In this document: positions 9,619 through 16,006 of the stretch, one piece after another
Layout: every line of letters begins with the position of its first letter
Numbering within the stretch: position 1 is the stretch's first letter
From: Bacillota bacterium
GTDB taxonomy: Bacteria > Bacillota > Clostridia > Christensenellales > Aristaeellaceae
NCBI GenBank assembly: GCA_023415145.1
Contig: JAEZLW010000076.1
Coordinates: 1-26,043 of the forward strand
Direction: 5' to 3'
Length of the DNA stretch: 26,043 bases
Notes under the pieces: model-generated
What the model saw: only the letters and a program-made list of their open reading frames with translations
Databases searched by the model: none
Told to the model about the DNA's origin: nothing
Program-made: the position numbers and the translations under genes

Positions 9619-9650
9619 ATTATAGCATAAATTTGTCTGGAAGGAAGCGT
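9619..9650 (-). promoter_or_regulatory. extended -10 promoter of the glycosidase operon
   Basis: On the minus strand TATGCTATAAT gives a consensus -10 TATAAT (9619-9624) with the TG of an extended -10. The best -35 candidate at 17 bp (CTTCCT, 9642-9647) is poor, as is usual for extended -10 promoters. An imperfect inverted repeat, GGAAGCGTTATTTCC (9643-9657), covers the -35 region and could be an operator. The leader is about 70 nt. Confidence 0.65.
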
Positions 9651-9691
9651 TATTTCCAGTAACCAATGAGGCAAAGCAGATTGTCAAGACA

Positions 9692-9722
9692 CAAAAAGGA
9701 CTTGACCAAGCGATCAAGTCCT
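9692..9722 (-). terminator. terminator of the VOC gene
   Basis: A perfect 9-bp stem AGGACTTGA/TCAAGTCCT (9697-9705 with 9714-9722) has an 8-nt loop. On the minus strand it is followed by TTTTTGTGTC. It lies about 27 nt after the stop of the VOC gene. Confidence 0.85.
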
Positions 9723-9749
9723 GTATTGCATAGTCCTATTGCAGTTGCA

Positions 9750-10136
9750 TTACATCGTGTCGATGCAAAAAGGATGCCCTTCCGGGTCAAGCATGACCGT
9801 CCAGTGATCCGAAAATTGTGTGCCGGCCACCTTTGCGCCCAAGGAAACAGCATGCGTTACCCAGTACTGATGCTCCGATGCGTCTACCGCAAAATCAAGG
9901 TGCAGCATTTGCTGCTGTTTGCCATCCTGTTCAGGCCATACCGGCTGAACATAGTCGGGATTCCTTTGAAAGCCTATGTCGACATTGCTGGCCTTAGAAC
10001 CGATGATGACAAAACCGTCTTTGTCATACCCTTTTGACCAGCCCAGCAGCCTGATATAAAAATCGGAAAGCGTTTGGGGGTCAAGACAATCGAGCACTAC
10101 CTTGTCAAACTTTATTATCTTTGCGTTGCTATCCAT
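9750..10136 (-). CDS. VOC-superfamily glyoxalase-like protein
   Basis: This 128-residue protein carries two beta-alpha-beta-beta-beta modules of the vicinal oxygen chelate fold: KFDKVVLDCLDPQTLSDFY opens the first, and HLDFAVDASEH at about 78-88 opens the second. The C terminus LDPEGHPFCIDTM has the usual DPEGxPF turn. It resembles the glyoxalase-like group often annotated as bleomycin-resistance or dioxygenase-like, whose substrate is generally unknown. Metal ligands cannot be assigned with confidence. ATG 10136 has an ideal ribosome site (AAGGAG, 5 nt). It is the second cistron after a 24-codon ORF, driven by the promoter at 10267-10295 and ended by the hairpin at 9692-9722. Confidence 0.88.
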   Translation of the reverse strand: MDSNAKIIKFDKVVLDCLDPQTLSDFYIRLLGWSKGYDKDGFVIIGSKASNVDIGFQRNPDYVQPVWPEQDGKQQQMLHLDFAVDASEHQYWVTHAVSLGAKVAGTQFSDHWTVMLDPEGHPFCIDTM

Positions 10137-10153
10137 TTTTTCTCCTTTTATTT

Positions 10154-10181
10154 GGGAGGGCTAGCTTCTCATAGCCCTCCC
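10154..10181 (-). promoter_or_regulatory. strong hairpin in the VOC leader
   Basis: A perfect 10-bp inverted repeat, GGGAGGGCTA/TAGCCCTCCC (10154-10163 with 10172-10181), has an 8-nt loop. On the minus strand it is followed by AAATAAAAGGAG, not a T run, so it is not an ordinary terminator for leftward transcription. It overlaps the last codons and the TAG stop of the leader ORF and ends about 6 nt before the VOC ribosome site. On the plus strand it is followed by TTTTC, but no plus-strand gene precedes it. A translational attenuator or mRNA-stabilising role is inferred. Confidence 0.6.
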
Positions 10182-10235
10182 TTTTCTATGCTGCCGCAGT
10201 TTTGCTGTATGCTCTATGCAATCAATGCTCTTCAT
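10161..10235 (-). CDS. 24-residue leader ORF upstream of the VOC gene
   Basis: An ATG at 10235 follows a plausible ribosome site (AAAGGA, 9 nt spacing) about 25 nt downstream of the predicted transcription start. It encodes 24 residues starting MKSIDCIEHTAKLRQHRKG and stops at TAG 10161-10163 inside the hairpin described here. The peptide is strongly basic, with one Cys and two His. The gap to the VOC start is 24 nt. It could be a regulatory leader peptide or a small co-expressed protein. I know no family for it, and a chance ORF cannot be excluded. Confidence 0.45.
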   Translation of the reverse strand: MKSIDCIEHTAKLRQHRKGRAMRS

Positions 10236-10266
10236 ATGACCACATCCTTTCCAATTATATGAAGGA

Positions 10267-10295
10267 AGTATAGAGCAAGCCGGATTGATTGTCAA
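10267..10295 (-). promoter_or_regulatory. sigma-A promoter of the leader ORF and VOC gene
   Basis: On the minus strand there is a perfect -35 TTGACA (10290-10295), a 17-bp spacer, and -10 TATACT (10267-10272). It lies between the DUF421 gene ending at 10339 and the leader ORF, giving a leader of about 120 nt before the VOC start codon. Confidence 0.85.
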
Positions 10296-10338
10296 TTCAT
10301 GGAGTTTGTCAGGATATCAGCGTAAAACACAGCGTGCA

Positions 10339-11037
10339 TCATTTTGCCTGCCATTTTTGAACGTGGAATCCATCATTGGCATTCCACTCCGCGTACAATA
10401 TATCCTTGATGTCATTCACATCAAATTCCTGCATCATCGCATTTGATAACCATGATTCGTCATGGTCCGTTTTCATAAGGTTGGGCTTGATGATTTCCCC
10501 TTCTATAATCAGCGGCAAATCGAGCTGTGCCGGTTTTGCTTCAATATGTAGATCGTTTCTTGTTACCACATCATATTGGGACTTTTTTATGACTGAAACA
10601 ATGCCGTTATGTTCGAGTATTGCATATTCAATTTCACGAATGGAGTATGCGCTTTTGTCTCGCAATACGCTCAGCAATTCCACAAAATCAAGCTTTTCCT
10701 TTTTCATCACCTGGTAATCGATCACACCGTTTTTGATCAGCAGAACAGGTGAGCCCTCAACAACCCTCCGCAATTTTCTGGATTTCTGTACTGCCTTTTC
10801 AATGGCATAAAGCAAAACTGTCCAGACTGCAATCGCATAGATGATATGAAATACGGAAATCTCACTGTCGTAAATTGCATTGCCCAGAAATTCGCCCATA
10901 ACAATGGCTGATATGAAATCAAAAGGGGATACTTGTTGAATCTGCCTCTTGCCGATTATTTTCATGGATATCAAAAGCGCAATGAACCCAAAGAATAGCT
11001 CGATGGTTAATTGAAAATATACCGAGTCAAGCAACAC
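10339..11037 (-). CDS. DUF421 (YetF/YdfR-type) membrane protein, distal copy
   Basis: This 232-residue protein has three N-terminal membrane helices (about 8-28, 36-55 and 62-82), with the family signature MKIIGKRQIQQVSPFDFISA between the first two. A cytoplasmic alpha/beta part with VLLIKNGVIDYQVMKKEKL and the typical ELLSVLRDKSAYSIREIEYA follows. DUF421 proteins are common in spore formers. Some are linked to spore membrane properties and heat resistance in Bacillus, and others are vegetative. The start is a GTG with AAAGGGATG upstream. It lies 17 bp after a second DUF421 gene, so the two are almost certainly one transcript. They share the family layout but are diverged in sequence, so a hetero-oligomer is possible. 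Confidence 0.88.
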   Translation of the reverse strand: MLLDSVYFQLTIELFFGFIALLISMKIIGKRQIQQVSPFDFISAIVMGEFLGNAIYDSEISVFHIIYAIAVWTVLLYAIEKAVQKSRKLRRVVEGSPVLLIKNGVIDYQVMKKEKLDFVELLSVLRDKSAYSIREIEYAILEHNGIVSVIKKSQYDVVTRNDLHIEAKPAQLDLPLIIEGEIIKPNLMKTDHDESWLSNAMMQEFDVNDIKDILYAEWNANDGFHVQKWQAK

Positions 11038-11054
11038 GTATCACATCCCTTTTA

Positions 11055-11771
11055 TTACTCAATGCCGTGAACACCATGCTTTTCCTTTGTCAAAAATGTT
11101 CTTTTTGAAATGAACAACAAACCGTTTGTGGCAAGGCCTGCATAAAAAACTTCGCTTAAATCAGCGATCTGGTTCTTTTGCAGCTCATTTCGCACCCAGG
11201 ATTCCGTAATATTCGCCGAGGAAAGGTTTTCCTGCATGATTACCCCGTCAATGATGATGTCCTTCGTCAGCCCGCCTTCCTGCGGTTTGATTTGCATATC
11301 CTTTGGCGTCAAGGGCTTGTTCTCCGCCTTTGGCAATACGGACAGGGTGCCTGAGTTTTCAAGGATGGCATAATGCACATCCGCGATATTGAAGATTTTT
11401 TGAAACCTTAGCATAGAGTTCAGCTCATTGATGGTGACACGGCCTTTGCGCATGTTTACATCGACGATTTGACCGTTATCTATCAAGATGATAGGTTCAG
11501 AGTTGATTAGCTTTCGGAATCGAAAGCTTTTGATATGCAGGACGCCGCTTAACAGGCCCAGCAAGCCGATTGTGATCAGGACTGTTACAGAGGAAACAAA
11601 CGTATTCTCCTGCCCTATTCCAATATTTGCAGCAACGGAACCAAAGGTAATGACGACAGCAAAATCAAAGAATGTCATTTGCGAAAGAGCTTTCCTGCCC
11701 AGGAGTCTTGACATTGTTAACAGAAGAATAAAGGACGCGACGGATCTTAGTAATGCTCCGAGCACTTCCAT
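11055..11771 (-). CDS. DUF421 (YetF/YdfR-type) membrane protein, proximal copy
   Basis: This 238-residue protein has the same architecture as the gene that follows it. Three membrane helices in the first 80 residues surround the signature MSRLLGRKALSQMTFFDFAV. The soluble domain then has EPIILIDNGQIVDVNMRKGRV and INELNSMLRFQKIFNIADVHYAIL. The C terminus beyond residue 190 is specific to this copy. ATG 11771 is preceded by AGGGTGGTG. It is the first gene of the pair. Upstream is the catalase terminator, so it needs its own promoter, but I see no convincing sigma-A site in 11772-11856. A forespore promoter is possible but not demonstrable by eye. Confidence 0.88.
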   Translation of the reverse strand: MEVLGALLRSVASFILLLTMSRLLGRKALSQMTFFDFAVVITFGSVAANIGIGQENTFVSSVTVLITIGLLGLLSGVLHIKSFRFRKLINSEPIILIDNGQIVDVNMRKGRVTINELNSMLRFQKIFNIADVHYAILENSGTLSVLPKAENKPLTPKDMQIKPQEGGLTKDIIIDGVIMQENLSSANITESWVRNELQKNQIADLSEVFYAGLATNGLLFISKRTFLTKEKHGVHGIE

Positions 11772-11856
11772 CTTCCATTCACCACCCTTGCATCATTTGG
11801 CCTTTTAGGGAATTACCCATAGCGTTTGCTTTTTGCTTCAAACTATGCTCAAACAA

Positions 11857-11890
11857 AGCAGGCTGCCAACCGCTCCGTTGGCAGCCTGCT
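11857..11890 (-). terminator. catalase terminator
   Basis: A perfect 14-bp stem AGCAGGCTGCCAAC/GTTGGCAGCCTGCT (11857-11870 with 11877-11890) has a 6-nt loop. On the minus strand it is followed by TTTGTTTG. It starts about 27 nt after the catalase stop codon. Confidence 0.85.
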
Positions 11891-11917
11891 CAGCCGTTCA
11901 TATCGTTCTTAAACAAA

Positions 11918-14077
11918 CTACTGCTGAGCCATTTGCGACGTATACTTGGGAGGCTGCGGCGGGATCAGCATCTGCTTGGCCTGCCTTGTCCAGTGCCTGT
12001 GCTGGGCAATGGCTTTGATGAACTCCTGGCTGAATTTGGCCATATCGCTTGCACTCCGCATGGTCACAACGCCATAGCTTACCAAAAGCCTGCTTAAGTT
12101 TCCATCCGCCAGCTCCACGCCCTGGATTTCCGGATTCATCATGAGCAGATCAACACCCTCGTTGGAAGCGGCGATTGGCTTTGAGTGCATGAACGCTTCA
12201 TTGATAAAATGCAGCGCATCCTTTTTAGTAAGAAGGCTTGCGATGCTCTGCTGCCCGCCTGTCACATACACCGCGTCATACATCACGGATGCGGCGTTGG
12301 CAAAGGATTTGCCCACCTCTATCTTCTGCCCGTCAATGCTGGTAATGACACTAAGGTTGGAGGAAATGATCTCACACTGGACCTTGGCGGCCTTCAAGGC
12401 CTCCATCACCTGCGTCAGTTCATTGTAGTTGAACCCATTGTCCGCAAGGATGGCTACTTTCCTTGTCACAGCCGACTTCAATGTGTTTTCCTGGCTGATT
12501 GCCTTGGATGACGCGGTATTGTAGTTCTGCGCCGGCTTTAGCGGCGGCGTCGCCCCGATGCGCATGGCAATCTGCGTGGCAAGAAAATTGTCCACATTGT
12601 TGAACATATCCACCACACGCAGCCTGATATTCCTGTTCATGACGCTGCCGACTTCAAACTCGAAGGCGTCGATTATGTGCTGGCGCTCCGGCTCGGTGAT
12701 GCTGTTCCAAAAAAGCGTGGCCTGGCGGTAGAAGTCTTTAAAGGCTTCGCTGCGCTGGCGAACCTTGAAGCCTTCCACCTTCTCCTCGTAATGAACGTAT
12801 CCGCCATCCTTGTCGGAAGCAGGCCTTGGATCATTCATTTGAAGGGAGTTGGGCGAGTAGCTGACAGTACCCTGATCGATGGTCATGCGGTGATAGCCGT
12901 CCCGCTGATTGTTGTGGATGGGGATAAGCGGCTTATTGATGGGAATCTCGTGGAAATTGGGGCCGCCCAGCCTGATCAGCTGCGTATCCAGATAGGAGAA
13001 TAGCCGCCCCTGCAAAAGCGGGTCGTTGCTGAAGTCGATGCCGGGCACCACATGGCCGGGGTGGAATGCCGCCTGCTCCGTTTCGGCAAAGAAATTGTCC
13101 ACATTCTTGTTCAGCGTCATTTTGCCAATCCGCTGGACAGGGATCAATTCTTCAGGCCACAATTTGGTAGGGTCCAAAATGTCAAAATCGAAATTGTGCT
13201 CATCCTTTTCCTCAATCACCTGGATACCAAACTCATACTCGGGGAAATCGCCCGTGTTGATTGCTTCCCACAGATCACGGCGGTGGTAATCCGGGTCCTT
13301 TCCGGCTATCTTCTGCGCCTCGTCCCAGACCAGGGAATGCACGCCCATCACAGGCTTCCAGTGGAATTTCACAAAGCAGGCCTTTCCCTGATCGTTTATC
13401 AGCCTGAAGGTGTTGACGCCAAAGCCCTCCATCATCCGAAAGCTTCTGGGGATGGCCCGGTCTGATAGCAGCCACATGATCATGTGGGCAGTTTCCGGCG
13501 TACTGACCACAAAGTCCCAGAACGTATCGTGGGCAGCCGATGCCTGGGGAATCTCATTGTTGGGCTCCGGCTTGATGGAGTGCACTATGTCGGGGAACTT
13601 GATGGCGTCCTGAATGAAGAAAACCGGCATGTTATTGCCTACCAGGTCATAATTGCCATCCTCGGTATAAAACTTGGTGGCAAAGCCCCGCACATCCCGC
13701 ACCGTATCCGCGGAGCCCCTTGAGCCCACCACGGTGGAAAAGCGGACAAACACCGGCGTCTTCACATTTGGGTCGCTGAGGAACTTGGCTTTGGTGATAA
13801 AGGTCATGGGCTTGTACACCTGAAAATATCCATGAGCGCCAAACCCCCTGGCGTGCACCACACGTTCGGGAATGCGCTCATGGTCAAAGTGCGTGATTTT
13901 TTCCCTGAAATGAAAATCCTCCATCAGCGTCGGCCCACGGGTTCCGGCCTTCAGCGAATCATCCGTATTGGACACGCGGGTAGCCTGATTGGTCGTCAAC
14001 AGGGTCTTGTTGTGATCTACCCTGTAATCCTTCAGCATTTCGTTTTTGCTTTGGTCCGTAACCTGTTTTTTTGCCAT
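11918..14077 (-). CDS. katE: large-subunit (clade 2, HPII-like) haem catalase
   Basis: This 719-residue catalase breaks hydrogen peroxide into water and oxygen. The core carries the distal His75 in RVVHARGFGAHG, the distal Asn in VGNNMPVFF (146-154) and the proximal haem ligand Tyr362 in RLFSYLDTQ. From about residue 565 a flavodoxin-like domain of the DJ-1/PfpI type begins with KVAILADNGFNYNEL, the extension typical of large clade 2 catalases such as HPII. The length fits that clade. There is no signal peptide. ATG 14077 has GGAGGG upstream and the gene is monocistronic. No PerR-like operator is obvious in 14078-14257. The neighbouring spore-surface-like genes make a role in stationary phase or spores plausible, but this is inference. 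Confidence 0.93.
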   Translation of the reverse strand: MAKKQVTDQSKNEMLKDYRVDHNKTLLTTNQATRVSNTDDSLKAGTRGPTLMEDFHFREKITHFDHERIPERVVHARGFGAHGYFQVYKPMTFITKAKFLSDPNVKTPVFVRFSTVVGSRGSADTVRDVRGFATKFYTEDGNYDLVGNNMPVFFIQDAIKFPDIVHSIKPEPNNEIPQASAAHDTFWDFVVSTPETAHMIMWLLSDRAIPRSFRMMEGFGVNTFRLINDQGKACFVKFHWKPVMGVHSLVWDEAQKIAGKDPDYHRRDLWEAINTGDFPEYEFGIQVIEEKDEHNFDFDILDPTKLWPEELIPVQRIGKMTLNKNVDNFFAETEQAAFHPGHVVPGIDFSNDPLLQGRLFSYLDTQLIRLGGPNFHEIPINKPLIPIHNNQRDGYHRMTIDQGTVSYSPNSLQMNDPRPASDKDGGYVHYEEKVEGFKVRQRSEAFKDFYRQATLFWNSITEPERQHIIDAFEFEVGSVMNRNIRLRVVDMFNNVDNFLATQIAMRIGATPPLKPAQNYNTASSKAISQENTLKSAVTRKVAILADNGFNYNELTQVMEALKAAKVQCEIISSNLSVITSIDGQKIEVGKSFANAASVMYDAVYVTGGQQSIASLLTKKDALHFINEAFMHSKPIAASNEGVDLLMMNPEIQGVELADGNLSRLLVSYGVVTMRSASDMAKFSQEFIKAIAQHRHWTRQAKQMLIPPQPPKYTSQMAQQ

Positions 14078-14257
14078 TTGAAAGCCCTCCGCCCATCAAA
14101 ACATTTCCACAATTGGCTGTCCCTAGAGCTTAAGCTTTCCCCAGGCAAAAGCGCATTATGCCTTGGCCTGCACCTAGCCTGCTGTGCCACGCCGCACCGA
14201 TTGATGGAGGAACCGCTTTTTTCGCAGGAAGGCTACGATTCCATTCCAAGGCGCAGG

Positions 14258-14710
14258 TTATGAAACAGCTACGGCCAGCACGCTGAGAACAGCGCTGACG
14301 GTAACGCCGGGCGTTACATCGACAATAGAGTTGCTGGACAAGCTGACTGTGTAGGTGTACAATCCTTCCGGCACATTTTCATCCTTGAACAGAAAACTAT
14401 AAACCTCCGATTCCAGAATATTGACCGTGGTGGAATAGGTGTAGTTGGAGCCGATACTCCTTGGTGCATCACCGCCAAACACCCGTTGAATCTGGAAGTT
14501 TAACGTAACGGATATTCCCAAAGGCAGACTGATGATGCTGGTAAACGTCAAAAGGTTATCCGTGTTACCCATACCTTTTGTATCGATTGGCGTTGACACT
14601 ACATGTATGGGGCTGGCCAATGTGGTTGTGATAACCGGCAGAGGACCGGCATTGCCGGCGGCGGAATTGAGGGTTACCCGCCTGTCGCCCGATGGCATAT
14701 TCTCACGCAT
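14258..14710 (-). CDS. spore-surface-like beta-rich protein
   Basis: The product is about 150 residues if translation begins at ATG 14710, which has AAGGTG 6 nt upstream. GTG codons at 14749 and 14743 would add up to 13 residues and have no properly spaced ribosome site. The sequence is rich in Ser, Thr, Val and Ile with almost no charge, no signal peptide and no Cys. It contains repeated beta-strand-like segments and ends in a Val/Ala-rich hydrophobic strand (VTVSAVLSVLAVAVS). This composition recalls exosporium or coat beta-barrel domains of spore formers, but I cannot name the family with certainty. It is divergent from the ferritin-like gene at 14977. Confidence 0.6.
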   Translation of the reverse strand: MRENMPSGDRRVTLNSAAGNAGPLPVITTTLASPIHVVSTPIDTKGMGNTDNLLTFTSIISLPLGISVTLNFQIQRVFGGDAPRSIGSNYTYSTTVNILESEVYSFLFKDENVPEGLYTYTVSLSSNSIVDVTPGVTVSAVLSVLAVAVS

Positions 14711-14976
14711 AGCAATCACCTTATTCCTGTATTTGGAGAACACCTCCACCCCATTTTATTCAGTGAAAGCGATGATGTTTCCATTTTCATATGCCGCATC
14801 TGATATATGGGCGGCAGCAGCCGCCTTGTACTGCCCGAACAATTTGTACCGCTTATCATACCGGTAATCTCACAACCTTCAATGCGCGGAATAAAATGGT
14901 GATGATGAGCCTGATCAATGCCGGACGGCAGGCACGTTCAGGAATCATCAATCATCAAATGAATTCAGGTGAACGT
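14711..14976. other. divergent intergenic region with unresolved promoters
   Basis: This 266-bp gap separates the minus-strand spore-surface-like gene from the plus-strand ferritin-like gene. I see no TTGACA/TATAAT pair in it. CATA-containing motifs such as CATACCGGTA (plus, near 14859) resemble mother-cell sigma-E/K -10 elements, but no matching -35 can be fixed, so no promoter is called. An open frame runs through the plus strand from 14791 into the ferritin-like gene, but it lacks a ribosome site before 14971. Confidence 0.4.
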
Positions 14977-15504
14977 ATGAGCACAAATCCTTGTGCCAAT
15001 TACCGGGAACAGCTCGAAGAATCACTGATGGATGAAATCTGTGATGCAGGCTTTTACGCGCAGATAGCCAACGAGGCTCCCAACAACATCCTCCGCGAAC
15101 TCATCACAAGCATTGTGGGAGATGAATATGGACACGCGCGGTTACAGGCTTCCTTATTGGGGATATGCCCGCCTCCCGTATCCAGCCCGCCTGATTGCCC
15201 TTCTGCCACCGGCAACTTTTGCGTCGATGTGGAAACAGCAATCCAGGGCGAATTGGGTGCCATCCGGCGCTACAGCGAGCTTGCCATGTGCGCACCGACA
15301 CTGGAAATACGCTACTTGCTGACCTCCATTCTTGGCGATGAGTACGCCCACGCAAGAATCTGGACCGCCATGCTGCAGGCTCAAAGCCTATGCCCCAACC
15401 ATTGCTATTACCAAAATACTTTTAATGGAGCGCAGCAGGCAGCAAGCCAATATAACCATTCAGCGGCAGGATCAAACAATTGGTATGGCCCGTCAGCGTA
15501 TTAA
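14977..15504 (+). CDS. ferritin-like di-iron protein, spore-coat type
   Basis: This 175-residue protein is built from two similar halves. The first has Glu20 and the ExxH motif EYGH (50-53). The second has Glu92 and EYAH (122-125), each within GDEYxHAR. This E/ExxH pairing repeated twice is the di-iron centre of the ferritin/rubrerythrin four-helix bundle. A Pro/Cys linker (64-82) joins the halves and a Gln/Asn/Tyr/Ser-rich tail (145-175) follows, as often seen in coat-associated proteins. No rubredoxin domain is present. ATG 14977 is chosen because AGGTGA lies 5 nt upstream; upstream in-frame ATGs lack a ribosome site. The likely role is iron or peroxide handling, perhaps on the spore. No clear terminator precedes the repeat element that follows. 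Confidence 0.82.
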   Translation: MSTNPCANYREQLEESLMDEICDAGFYAQIANEAPNNILRELITSIVGDEYGHARLQASLLGICPPPVSSPPDCPSATGNFCVDVETAIQGELGAIRRYSELAMCAPTLEIRYLLTSILGDEYAHARIWTAMLQAQSLCPNHCYYQNTFNGAQQAASQYNHSAAGSNNWYGPSAY

Positions 15505-15570
15505 CATGCATTCTCCAGCGGGCGCATGGATAGCGTGCACCGGCTGATTTATGCATACCAAAAGGAGTAC

Positions 15571-15827
15571 GCCCCCCCAGCATTGTGCCGGGGGGGTCAG
15601 GCTATTAACAAACCCTGGGAGGCATTGGAGGGCTGAAGCCCTCCAATTACAGATCGAAAATCAGCGACATGCGGTGATTTTCGCGGGGATTTCGAAGAAA
15701 CTCCTTCCTTGCCCGAGCAAACGGCCGTAAAAACCGAAGGTTTTAACAGTGCTGCGAGAAAAAAAGACAACAAAGTGGCAAAGCCACTTTGTTGACGCGC
15801 TAGCCCCCCGGCATTGTGCCGGGGGTT
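15571..15827 (-). ncRNA. structured repeat element, copy A (candidate RNA)
   Basis: This non-coding element is homologous to 24656-24921. In plus-strand coordinates it consists of a terminal hairpin (15572-15578 with 15590-15596), hairpin H2 with a perfect 10-bp stem (15625-15634/15637-15646), H3 with 9 bp (15655-15663/15675-15683) around the loop GCGACATGCGG, H4 (15686-15704), an 18-nt core identical in both copies (TGCCCGAGCAAACGGCCG, 15710-15727), H5 (15730-15735/15739-15744), H6 with 11 bp (15769-15779/15783-15793) and a terminal hairpin (15805-15813/15817-15825). GGCTA 15600-15604 can pair with TAGCC 15801-15805 to close the whole. The minus strand is proposed as the sense strand because the loops then read CUUCxG. 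It begins 24 nt after the copper operon's last gene and also lies downstream of the ferritin-like gene. A MITE-like repeat is the alternative. Confidence 0.65.
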
Positions 15828-15850
15828 ACTCATGCAGGTTGCATTCAGTT

Positions 15851-15994
15851 TCATCTCTTCTTGCTCTCTTCATTGCTCTTTCTGTTCAGACTGCAGCAAT
15901 CAGGCTTGCTGTCCCCAAATAGATTTTGATTTTCCTTCCCCAGCCTGTTCAAATACTCCTGAAATGATTTTTTGATACGCTTCCATAAATTCAT
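15851..15994 (-). CDS. small Cys-Cys protein, LDCC-motif-like putative metal binder
   Basis: A 47-residue ORF starts 12 nt after the histidine kinase stop, with GGGGGGAA before the ATG. It has a basic amphipathic N terminus (MNLWKRIKKSFQEYLNRLG), then FGDSKPDCCSLNRKS and a charged Lys/Glu tail. The spacing of a short helix, an FG turn, a vicinal Cys pair and Asn resembles the small clostridial proteins called LDCC-motif putative metal-binding proteins, with Pro instead of Leu before the DCC. Metal binding by the Cys pair is inferred from family naming and from the copper operon context. It is the last gene of the copper operon. Its role is unknown. Confidence 0.7.
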   Translation of the reverse strand: MNLWKRIKKSFQEYLNRLGKENQNLFGDSKPDCCSLNRKSNEESKKR

Positions 15995-16006
15995 CCAATT
16001 CCCCCC

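Noticed and set aside
9643..9657. Catabolite-responsive (cre) site over the glycosidase promoter
   Set aside because: The repeat GGAAGCGTTATTTCC contains an AACGCTT-like core, but the spacing does not fit the cre consensus. It is noted only as a possible operator.
11772..11856. Forespore sigma-G type promoter before the DUF421 pair
   Set aside because: GCATA and AACGCTA occur about 17 bp apart, but the -10 matches only about four of seven positions of CATACTA, which is too weak to call.
14750..14976. Sigma-E/K promoters for the two spore-surface-like genes
   Set aside because: CATA-containing motifs exist, but no convincing -35 partner at the right distance on either strand.
14791..14976. 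Longer N terminus for the ferritin-like protein
   Set aside because: The in-frame upstream ATGs lack ribosome sites, and the added residues do not resemble the family.
15571..15827. Insertion sequence or group II intron
   Set aside because: No transposase or reverse transcriptase, no domain V-like hairpin, and no clear inverted terminal repeats beyond the self-complementary end hairpins.
15597..15854. 85-codon minus-strand ORF across repeat element copy A
   Set aside because: The matching stretches in copy B fall in two different frames, and RNA pairing rather than codons is conserved.
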